NCBI GenBank assembly: GCA_963971285.1
Contig: OZ020255.1
Coordinates: 15,272,931-15,336,930 of the forward strand
Reading direction: 5' to 3'
Source: Astropecten irregularis
Lineage: Eukaryota; Echinodermata; Asteroidea; Paxillosida; Astropectinidae
Length of the DNA stretch: 64,000 nt
This document shows positions 27,701 to 39,700 of this stretch, piece after piece; the stretch's first letter is position 1; each line of letters starts with the position of its first letter. The notes under the pieces are model-generated. The model saw only the letters and a program-made list of their open reading frames with translations, was not told the origin of the DNA and searched no databases. The position numbers were made by a program, and so were the translations under genes.

Positions 27701-30700
27701 TGGGCAATGCTGGACTGCACCGGTCCTTCCCTCATATTCACAGTTATACCAATGCTAGTAGTACTCATCCATTACTGAAGAGAGCTGGTCTACACTCTAT
27801 GAGAGACTACCATCATGATGAGGTTAGTGATGAGGCAGGATTCGGGTTCACAATGCCGTGATCAGCCATGAACTGTGGACTTTATAGTTTCCAAGTTAAA
27901 CTCATTTAGTCACTCAATAGAATGACCCGTCCACAGTTCGCTGACCACGGCATTGTGAACCCGAATCCCGCCCCACAGGATATAACGGACACCGCAGCAT
28001 CCAGTTCTTCAGTTGCCTGATGAAGGCTAGCAGTACCAGCAGCCGAAATGTCGCAACCAGCAATATGACATTTCGTGACTTTGATCACCTTTTTTCTTTT
28101 CTGTTTACCACCGCAATGAACAACCCTTTCCTTTGTATTGATTGATATCTTGATCAGCTGAATTGGGAATTGATTTAACCTCTACCATCCTTTACATTGA
28201 CAAGTCATGCTGTGTTCTGTGTCCTCTTTCACAGGCTGCAAATATTCTACTGAAGTCTGCACTGGATAAGAATGAAGATGAGAATGTCCGTTATGAAGCA
28301 TCTCTCTTCTACAAAGTTCACCCAAACGGAGGAAATAGAAATCTCTCAAAGTTTCTTAACCGAGAGAGGTGAGAGTGAGCAGAATGTCTAGAAACCCACT
28401 GGGTGCCCTCAATTAAGTTCACTTATAGTAGTTTAGTTACTTTTGTCTCAAGTTGTCCAAGAAAATCATCAAAATACCCAAGGGGATTTTGGGTCCAATT
28501 CTGCAGTCTGTATTTTATTGTGTTACCATGGCTACTTGAAAAAATCAGGTTCATACACTTATTACCTTGTCTTGTTTAGTTTGACTAGTCTGAACATAAT
28601 TATTCAATAAGCGGCATTAAACAACTGTTTTTCCACTTTTTTCAACAGTTTTCCAGCTTCAAATTCTTCCCAAGAACTACAGACAACTTCAGAGGTAGCA
28701 AGCGTTCCATCTAGACACAGAATGCGACGTGGCTTCTGGGAGGGTATTGAATTCAAGCTAGCCAGTCCATCCAAAAATTGGAGGAAGCTTATTGGTAGTC
28801 CTGAAATGGGAGCTGAGTTTGGTCTGACCATCAGGAATGAACTAGATATGCAAATAGGTACTTATTTTAAGTCTGTTTTTACCATGAAGTTTTATCAACT
28901 TGGTACGCAGCTCATGATTAGAAATACTATCTGGGACTAAGCCATACGATCGCTCTTAACTCGTTACGAAGGATAACCCATCGTAGGGGGGCCCATCCTA
29001 CATAGGGCTGCAATGTAGCGTACAGTCCTACGATTGATAGTAAGTTACAACGAGTTTTGTAAAATCGATCCCTGGATTGCAAGATATTTCCAGAAATTTC
29101 AGCCCAATGATAACAAACGTTTACAAAATCATATTTCCTGCCAGCTTCATCAGTGAAGGTCAAAGTTGTCAACCGAATTATGGCATTACCCACAGTATAA
29201 TTGTTTGGACAGTTTTCCACATTTTTTTTGTCTTGTGAATAGTTTGATTTGTGGTTTTCCATTTTCCTTGCTTGTTGCAGTTGTATTAATTTTGTAAAAC
29301 GCTGTTTCAGATGAGGAAGTAAACAACTGTTTATTTAATTATTGAAAAGTGTACAGAGAAAAATTGCCTGGAGCGGGATTTGAACCGGCGACCTCCTGAA
29401 TACTCCTGAATATCCTTGGGGCACTGCGGTGTGTTCTTGGTTTCATGGCTTCTGACTGCCAAACAAACAAACTGGTATTTAGGAGGTCGCCGGTTCCAAT
29501 CCCGCTCCAGTCAATTTTTCTCTGTTCGCTTTTCAATGACTTAAAATTCAAACAGCTTCCATTTTGGTTATTTGATAATTGTTTTTTTTTAATCATTTCT
29601 CATAGCTCCTCTGAAAGGTCATCTGCGAGTGGATCTTTTTGATGAAGCTTTTGCCACGGTTTTAGTTGGTCTCATTGGTCAGAAATTTGACATTGCTCGA
29701 GCCCGGTTTTGTTTCAACGGTTACATCGAATACAACCTCAATATTCTACAGGTAAGATCATCCTCAAATCTGATGCTAACTTTGTAGCAATTTTATTGTA
29801 ATGCATATGGTGAGCAGCAGTGTTGTATGACTCCAGGCGGCCTCGAATTTTGAATGATGACTCGGCTCGAGGCCAGACAAAATTTTATTTAAAACTGAAA
29901 TGTGTTTCCCAACATTTTAAGGGGACAATTTTAAATTAAATACACTGACAGAAAGAAAGTTTAAACATCACGCAAATAGCGCTCACCTACATGTGAATGT
30001 AATGAATTGAGAGCTAGTGTGGTTATAAACTGCATTGGGAAGTTTGGGTACCGCGTCTAAACTAGCAAACAGTCTCTCGCCGAGTGAAACGATACTTGTG
30101 TGTGACTCGGCCTTGGCCTCGGCCTCGGAGACCCATGACTCGGACTCAGCCTTGGCCTCGGAGGTTATTGACTCCGATACAACACTGGTGAGCAGTGTTT
30201 CCAAGCTTGATAGTTCAGGCTTTTTCTTGCCGTTTTAAGTTTGACATGAATTCACGTGCACAAATATGATTTGGAAGGACATGTACTGGCTTAATGGCCA
30301 TGATTGCTTAACCTATGCAGCCCCGTGAGCATCATGCTTCCTAACAGTCAGTCAACTTTGTTTTGTTTTGATGGTTCTGTCATATTTCTCTTCCCTCACT
30401 TTTAGGAGTTTGGCGTTGATCGCATCAATGATTTGGCGAAGTTGTATGATCTCACCATTGGTCAGGTAGTCGGGAATATCGTTAAGGGTGTAGACGTCGT
30501 TGTCAAGCTCTTCAATGGTGAACCAAGCATTGGTCAGCTATTTGATGAATTTATCCAGAAATTGGAGACCATTCCTACTAAATTAGCTGTAAGTAATATC
30601 CGTATGGAGAGTTATCCCAAGATAAATAGGCTATGACAAACTGCTTATCAATTGGAATCATCTATGCAGTGGAACGCTAATTAAAGTTTTAGGATGGCCT

Positions 30701-33700
30701 TGTATTTTGATTTTTTACTAACATCAAAATGTCAGGCCTCCTTACAATCCCTACATGTTAAAGGTAATATCATACTTTGGTTTTTATCAAAGAAATACAT
30801 ATTCATGGGCAAAAAAAAAACTAAAGACAGATGCAGTAACAGTCATCTGTGAAAATTTCAGTCCCATACGGTGCCCACTTTTTGAGAAAACAGTGAAAAA
30901 CAGCCACAGTATTTCTTAAGTCTTTTCTACTTTATTTTTGATCTTTTAAAAGATAAAAAAGATTTTCGGTTGTTGTTTTACTAATATCTGGATACATATA
31001 CCATTTCAGGCGGAAATATTTTAACGGTATGTTTCTACCACCACCATCTTCATACCCTGTAAGTTATACGTAAATCTGTGAACATTTTTGTTTTGGTTTC
31101 TTACCAAAGTATGATACTACCTTTAATGAGATTTATCTGAGGTCAAAGCATAGTAGACTCGCATTTCTGCTATAAAATAGATTAACCTTAAAAAGTTTCA
31201 GTTATGATCTTCCTTTTTCCCCTTTAAGATGCCATAGATCCAATTCAGAACATACATAGATTAACTGTTTCAACAAATTTGCTCCAAATGGGAGACTTTT
31301 GGAGAGTCGGTCTTGAGTCAACAGCGCACGCGCAAACCATGCTTGCGCAATTGTGAGCATGCGAGCGTTGTATTGCGTGTGCGCGAGCGTGCGCTGTTGA
31401 CTCAAGACCGACTCTCCAAAAGTCCCCCATTGGTATAACTGGGCAAAACTGTCCTTGTTTTTTAATCCTTTTGTAGTCTTTGAGATCTGTGTCTGCCAAT
31501 GCTGTGGCAAGACTGGCGCCGTTTGTTGCTCATGCTGATCTGTTACCTCCATCTGTCCGAGGCGTCATCGATGTAGTACTTGGAGCTGCTCAGCTATTCG
31601 GTGACATCAAGACAAATATTATGGAGCGCTATCAGGTCAAATGATAAAACTATCAATTAAACCAAAAGGGAAACTGACTCAATAAAGTTTAGTCTTTGAA
31701 AGATGAAAACGAAAAATGACTGGAGAGAGATTCGTACCTGTGACCCCTGGAATGCCATACCAGCACTCTAACAACTGAGCTATCCAGGCCTATGTTGGTG
31801 GTGTCCCTAATAGTCAATTATCTTTGCTCGTTTGGCAGTCAGAAGCCATGAAACCACTCAAATACCACTATTTCCCAAGGATCATTTAAGATAAATGCAA
31901 TTAACCATTGCTGCTGCAAACCTAACAAAAACCCTGTATATCAGGGATCATTCAAGTATACAATTTTCAATCAAATTATCAAAATTATCACAAGCACAGC
32001 AGAAAAATCAAAGCATCAATTTAATAATCACCATACCTCTTTTCAAGGACCTTTAAGTTACTTAGACAGCATATATTGTTTTGTTTTGTAAGTTTATTTA
32101 AAGGGCATGTACAACATTGGTAAAGGTGACAGAACAACTGCAGGCTGCTCATAATTTGATTTCTCATAGAATAAAAACAAACTTGTGAAATATTCAGCTC
32201 AATTGATGATTGGAAACAGTAGAAACAACAAAAAACCTGTCGCAGTTGTTACCCCAAATTGTGTGGGAATAGCTATCTCATTGTTGATCTTGCCAAGATC
32301 AAAAATGTTTTGGTTGTACTTCTTTCTGGATGAATACAGCATTTCAAGCAGAAGAATTTTCACAGTATTCTCGTACCATTACCGTCTTTATACCCTGTAA
32401 GTTATACATAAATCTGTAAACATTTCTGTCTTGGTTTGTTACCAATGTTGTACATGCCCTTTAAGAGCAATTTTTCTCAATAGAGTTTGAGGACAATTCA
32501 CCAAAAATTTCATTTGTGAAAAAAATATTGTAATTTGTTTTGCCTGGTTCTGCAACTTGTAATTGAAATATCAATCCTTAGTAAACCATTATTCTGTGTG
32601 TTTCTGAAGGCTATCAGTGATGCAGTTACTGTGACCTTACCTAAGTCATCTGAGCAGATATGGGAGGCTACAATTTCCATCGGAGAAAACATCGCTAATT
32701 TACTGAAATCACCCGCCAAAGCACTTGGAGACATTTTCAAGGGAGTCTTCAAGTGAGTCTTAGAGCGTTTACGCAACAGAGGCTCAGGCTCAGGCTCAGG
32801 CTTAGGCTCCAGCACTGACATGCATGTGCTGAAAATACATAGGTTGTGATTTTTCATTGAAGCTGAAACTCTGTTTCTCTTTTCAAACCAGAGAATCTAT
32901 TTCCAAACCGCAGGCAAAAGGCTCTTTTTTGGTACCCGTTATTGTAGAATGGATTCCTGAAATGGAGCTGGAGCCTGAGACGGAGGCTGAGCCTCCGTTT
33001 CGTAAACGCCCTATGCCTGATCTATCTAGACGTTATAATTCTCTTATTTCAAATTATATTTTTAAATTGGCAGTTAAACTTCTCTATTTTTATGAAACTG
33101 AATTTGCAACTGGGTCTAACACTGCAATGTATAGTTATTTCTGGATATCACTCATGTTAACAATCTTCCTCCACTCAGCATCCAAACTGGAGTTAATGAC
33201 ATCTTGACAGCCAAGATGACCATTGAAAATGCCAGCTTCCTGCAGGATGGTAAGCCATTTTGATTAGAACGGAGGACTGAATGAAGAGAATATAAGAGGG
33301 GAAATGATGATGGGAGACTCAGTCAAAAATTATCCAGTGGATGTAGATCATAGAGTTATATTAAAATTACTAGAGCGCTAGCTCCGTGTACAGAGTGATT
33401 CCTTCTGGGCGCATCCATGTTTGTGCACAAACCTATGGAAAACACAACATTTTGTACGTTTTTGAACGTTCATTTGCATATCTGCGTTGTGCTCTATACA
33501 GGTGTGTTACCGAAGCCAAATACGCCCAAAATCCGACACACCTCCGGTAAATGCGCGTTTCATTTTGCACAGTCTGCGTACTACACGCGCTGCACTTAAA
33601 TTTTGCCATGACATTGGATTTTATCAGCAGTCGAGTCATGTACAGCAGCAGTGTTCACGCGTACTTAATTGCGCGTTGCATATAGAGTACACTCTTGTTC

Positions 33701-36700
33701 TACAGACACGCACACAAATTCAAAATGACTGTGCCCAGGGGCCAATTTCATAAAACTGTTAAGCACCAAAATTTGCTAAGCATGACATTTCTGTCTTAAT
33801 AAAAACAGGGTTAACAACCAAATTTCCATGTGATGTGTATCACTTGTGATTGTTCTTTGGCTGTTGTTCGCTGACCAGGTATATCAAATGGAATTTTCAA
33901 TGGTGGTTTGTTTTATTGGGAGAGACATTTTTGTGCTAAGCAAATTTTTGTGCTTAACAGTTTTATGAAATTGGCCCCTGGACAGCTTCAAACGTCTACG
34001 CATGGAGAACGCGGAGCTAGCGCTCTAGTAATTTTAATATAGCTCTATGATGTAGATTGTGAAACAGCACCACTAGGCCTAATATTGACATGACAAAGAC
34101 TGGGGATGATTCTCTAATAACAATCTGCTTTACTGCGGTACCCGTCGCAATATTAGATTCGATTCACCCGCTGACCCTAGCTAGCTCGATGGCCCAGCGG
34201 TATGGTATCTGCACTAGTAAGCAGGAGGTCATGGGTTCAAATCCCAACTGAGCCAGCACGTGATTTTTTCACGTGCACTCACAAGCACTGAGTACTGTGC
34301 TCATCCATGTCAGTGAAGGGCAAGCCTAATTTGCAAATCTGCTTGATGTTTGAACAGGTGTGAAACAATACTTCCTTGATCTTCCCAAAATCATCGGGAA
34401 CAAGTTGACAGAACTGAGACACCATCTGAGCAACGTTGGGAGAGATCTTGAAGTCTGGATGAATGAAGTCCGGAGCTCAGAAGATCCCATCAAGAAGCTG
34501 ACCGGTGGAGCTGTTGACTCAGTAAGAACCACCTTTGTAGTTGCTAACCAGGGAAAGCTGTTATTATTAATATCAATGTTGGAGTGGAGTTCTCAGATCC
34601 GAGTACAGAGTACTCCGAGTGCTTCAAGGTCTGAGTACTGGGCCGAGTCCGAGTACATTGCTGTCGAGTCCAAGTCCTAAGTATCGAGTCAGAGTATATT
34701 CAAGGTCGAGTACATGGCCAAGTCTGAGTACCAAAGTCCAAGTCCACGTCCGAGTACAGTACCAACGTCTGATGTTAAAGATGTTTATAATTGGATGTTG
34801 TGACACTCTTCTCAGAAGTAAATGTTTTTCAAACCTTTCAAATGACACTGTGCTGCTTACTCCATTTGATACTAAACTCCCGATGATCTTCATACTCCCA
34901 TTGTATAATTTATTGGAAATCGGCAACATTATCAACCGTGAAATTGAAATTTGCACTAAATGATCAAGTACTCCCAAAATTTGAGTACATTGAATCGAGA
35001 ACTGGTCAAGTACATTTATTTTCGAGTACTGTTACTTTTGATTGAATACGGGCCAAGTACACTTTATTTTTGAGTACTTTTAATCGAGAACAGGCCGAAT
35101 ATTTGTCTGTACCTTGTACTCAAGTTCTACTCGAGTACGAGTACTCCAACACTGATTAATATATTTTATTGCAATGGACTATTTTCATTTGAGTTCATGT
35201 GATTCTGTCTTGATTTAGTACACCTTGAGGAGAGAGATCAAATATGAAATCACAGCCATCATCGTAGATTTGATTGATCCAGTTGAGCCAATTCAAAATC
35301 TATTAGCTCCATTCTTGAAGTTATATAATCTTGTGGTGGATACCATCAAGGCCATAAAAGAAGCATACCTGATATTGAAAAATGGGTGAGTAAATCCTGT
35401 ACATTTTCCCTTGCAATGAAAAAAAGACGATGATATATGTTCTTTTCTCGTACACCCTTTTTTGTTTTCTTGTTTGAGGCATTAAAAGTAAGACTTGAAG
35501 ATATGCATGGTGGAAATCCTAAGGTAGGTTTGCGGTGACACCATGTAATCTTTTCTGTGAGAGTGTATGGTTCTGAGAAGAACCGATGGTATTATCTTGA
35601 CGTTCCGAACAGTGTGCTCTGTTCATCCTCAGGAAAGTGACTGGTTGCCTGACTTAGAACATGCTAAATATAATGATTACATTATACTTTTAAATAGAAA
35701 TCTTGTGCATAAATTATATGGTGCTTTTCCAGATTCCTGGAATCCCAAGCTCTGGTCATGAAACTCTTCGGTCCCAAAGCTCATAAGAGGTTCCCCAGGA
35801 AGTTCCGTGACCCGGGATCAGGTGAATGTGCGTCAGGTGGATTCTATCCTACCGACTCGGCTGGTTTCTATCAGGATCAAGGAGTTGATCTCGAGATAGC
35901 CCAAGGAGCAGAGGTATGTTCTAGAATGACGTAGTTTTGATAGTTATCAAATATAAACTACCTTGTCATCTTTCTAGATCTTTTTCCCTGTGAAAATTGA
36001 AACTGTATATTGTAATTGTATTTTTAGTGACAGCAGAATGTAATACATGTAGACCAATTCTGACCGTATTAGTGGCAGTTTTTAGCCCATTCATCCAAAA
36101 ATCCACTCAGTTTTTTTGCTAACATGGCATAAAAACCGTCATTACTCATTACTAAAACATTCAGATTACTCAAGACCCTTCTGGCTCACAAGAGTAGCTG
36201 AAAAGCAATCACGGAATGTCCGACAAACAGAGGGTTCAGCAGAACCACGTTGGGACTACCGTATGTGTGGCTTTATTTGGCTGATATGCCTGCAAATGGC
36301 ATGGCAAAACATTTACAACAAAAATGGTTAACATTACAAAATGTAATGAATACCCCATGTGGACCATCAGATTTCAGCACTCCCGGGTTTTGATGCTCAA
36401 ATTTATAAGTTAGTTTTGCTTTTAATTTTTTTGCAGGGGCATACCGGTAGGTGGCAAAGTGCGTTAGGCACTTGCCTCTCACCAATGTGGCCCGGGTTCG
36501 ATGCCAGCTTGGGTCATAGTAGAGTTGTGCGTTGGTTCTCTCCTATGCTACGAGGGTTTTTCTCCGGGTTCTCCGGTTTTCCTCTCTCCACAAAAACCAA
36601 ACACTTTCGATCTTAGGCTGTGCTCCGTGATCATATACGAGTTGATGTGGCTGGCTGCCCAAGGGCGCCCATGACTGGCTGCTACTCGATCACGTGTAGC

Positions 36701-39700
36701 ACCATCCTTCATAATTCATATTGTAATGGGAGACTTTGGAGAATCGGTCTCCAAGTCAACAGCGGACGCGCACGCAATTGTGAGCATGCGTGCTTTCTTT
36801 TGCGCCTGCGCTGTCGTGCGTGCGCATGCGCTGTTGACTTGAAGACCGATTCTCAAAAGTCTCCCACTGCTGGGCACCTCTGGAAAACAGTGTTTCACTT
36901 AGAGGAACCTCAGGGTAAACAAGAAATAAATAAAAAAGAAAGAAATAAAAAAATCACCTTTTCACCTGTATCATATATTCATTTTTTTTCAGTTGGTAGC
37001 ACCATTCCCAGGAATCCTCCGTAAGAGCTCTGGCAAACCAAATCAAGTTACTCTCATGGCACGGGGTGGAACCTTCAGGAACACCAAGATTATTATTGAC
37101 AATATCATACCTAACCGCACACTCTCTGAGACCAAGGAAGTTAATGTAAGTTAGGAATTTTCTACTACATTTTCAGTTGAGTTTATCCTTTAATCTTAAG
37201 TTTAAAGGTAGTATCATACTTTGGTAAGACACCAAAACAGAAATGTTCACAGATTTACGTATAAGTTACAGGGTATGAAGATAGTGGTGGTAGAAACATA
37301 CCGTTACAATTTTTCTGCCTGAAATGGTGTATTTATCCAGCAATTAGTAAAATAACGACCGAAAATCTTTTTAAACTTTTAAAAGATCAAAAATAAAAGA
37401 GAAAAGACTTAAGAAATACTGTGGCTGTTTTTCACTGTTTTCTCAAAAAGTGGGCAACATATGGGACTGAAATTTTCACAGATGACTGTAACTGCCCATG
37501 AATCTGTATTTCTTGGATAAAAACCAAAGTATGATACTACCTTTAAAGCGATCAGATGAGTGTCACGTGTGCCTGTATTTGCATCTTAAACATAATTTCA
37601 TACTTTGGTTTTTGTCAATGAAATGCAGATTCATGGGCAAAAATATTAAGAAAGATACAGTAACAGTCATCTGTGAAATTTTCAGTCCCATACTGTGCCC
37701 ACTTTTTGAGAAAGCATTGAAAAATGCCCACAGTAATTCTGAAATCTTTTTACCATTATTGTTGATCTTTAAAAGATAAAAATTGTTTTTGGTCATTGGT
37801 TTTACTCTTTTTCTGGATAAATACAGCATTTCAGGGAGAAACATTTTAATGGTATGTTTTTAACATCTTCATACCCTGTAAGTTATAGGTAAATCTGTGA
37901 AGATTTCAGTTTCGGTATGCTACCAAAGTATGATAGTATCTTTGTATGACTTACCCAGAGGTTTTCATAAATTTGTAGGTTCTTCTTGCAGGGTAGCTTG
38001 TTGAAATGAGTTGTCCAGCTGTGAAAGTATTAATTACTTTCTTGAAACAGAAGTTTTTCCTGTGTTCCTATGCCTGTGTTTTATTTATGGACAACCTCAT
38101 TCATAAGCCAGTTCCTGGCAGTGTTATATCACACGTTCTTCACTAGTTTATGACATTTTTATCTTTATTCTATTTTATTCTTTATCTTTATCTCTAATCC
38201 TCTTATTGCCTTCTTTGTTAATCCCTATCCCCTAGACCCATTCTTACCCACCCTTTGTAGTCTGGTAACTTTGATCTTGCCTACCTGACCCTCTGTATCT
38301 GACCAATCCCCACTCCTATTGTCCTGATCCTCTCGTCCATTCATTTGTGTTTCTATTCACTTCCATGTTCCTGTCCTTCGTCATTAAGCCTCTAAGAAAG
38401 ATCCTGCTAGGATCGAAACGCGTCAGGCCCTCCTAACTCTAAGCATTTTTATTCATCCATATTCTTCAATCATCATTTTGTAGATGCTTCACATTCTTCA
38501 TTTACTTTCTCCCCAGGTGGTTGCTGGCACCAAGATTGGTGAAGTTGGTCGATCTACATCCTGTGCACCAGCAAACTTCATCCATTTATCGATTAAGAAC
38601 ATCAAGCCTAATCGTCTAGCTTCTATCCTAGACAGTGCTCTTAATGATGAAGCTACAGCAGCAGATGTCGCCGCTCAAGAAGGCTACGTAGATCCAAGTA
38701 ACTACCTCGCCAAGAGGCCCCTGGAGATACCTAAATGGACCAAAGTCTGTGGTGATTTCAAACTCGTCTTTCTGGTAATAAAACTCAAACTCTTTGTCAT
38801 AATTACCTTTACTATTTGTGAATATTAGCCTTATCCCTGAGTCCACGGCTCTACTTAAAGAAGGCTGTGTCAGCCTTATAATACGCCTATCCATTTTTAA
38901 ACTTATTGAAATGTTGATGAATGCATGGATGATGCAAACCACAGGGACATCTCTTGTGGAGTACATCCTGTGAAGCTATACTTGTCTAGATATATTTGGA
39001 CAGGTAACCATCGATTTCCCCCTTGAACACATTGGTGGACTGGGAATTCACTTATGAATATTGACATTTATTTCCAATTTTTTAACAGGGTAAGACAGTG
39101 AAGGAAGGTCCTATACCTCCACAGAAACAAAAGAACGGGACAAAAAAGAACACAAGTCCTAAACGTAAAACTCCTCCAAGCACAACGACCAATAGACCAA
39201 GCCAAAGCAACCGTCCACCTAAGCGAACATCAAATCTAAATCGAGCACTCTCCCAAGGTATGAGAAATCGACTGGAGTGGGATTCGAACACGTGACTCCT
39301 GGAATACCGTACCAGCACTCTATGAACTGGGATGAGCTTTTCAACCCTATGTTACTGGTGTTCTCGGGTTGCAGCAATCCTAATGCTGCTCATATCTTAA
39401 ATGATGCTTCGGATATAGGAGCGTGTGCGTGTTTTCATGGCTTCTGACTGCCAAATGAACAAAGATAATTGACTATTAGGGACACCACCAACATAGGGCT
39501 GGATAAAAAAAAAATAGCTCAGTTGGTACGAGTGTCGGTACGGTATTCCTGGGTTTGCTGGTTCAAATCCTGCTCCAGTCATTTTTTTGTCATTCACTTT
39601 GCAATGACTAAACAGAATAAGAATTTTTTTTAAAGACTTTTTGCGGCATTTGGTATAATTCATCATGTGAAGAATGTGATACCAAATTTATTGGAAAATT

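Noticed and set aside
32761-33207. Glu-Pro repeat protein candidates on both strands
   Set aside because: They come from ggctca simple repeats inside an inverted-repeat element.
36620-37024. 134-codon plus-strand reading frame
   Set aside because: It spans a SINE, a MITE and then exon 25 in a different frame.
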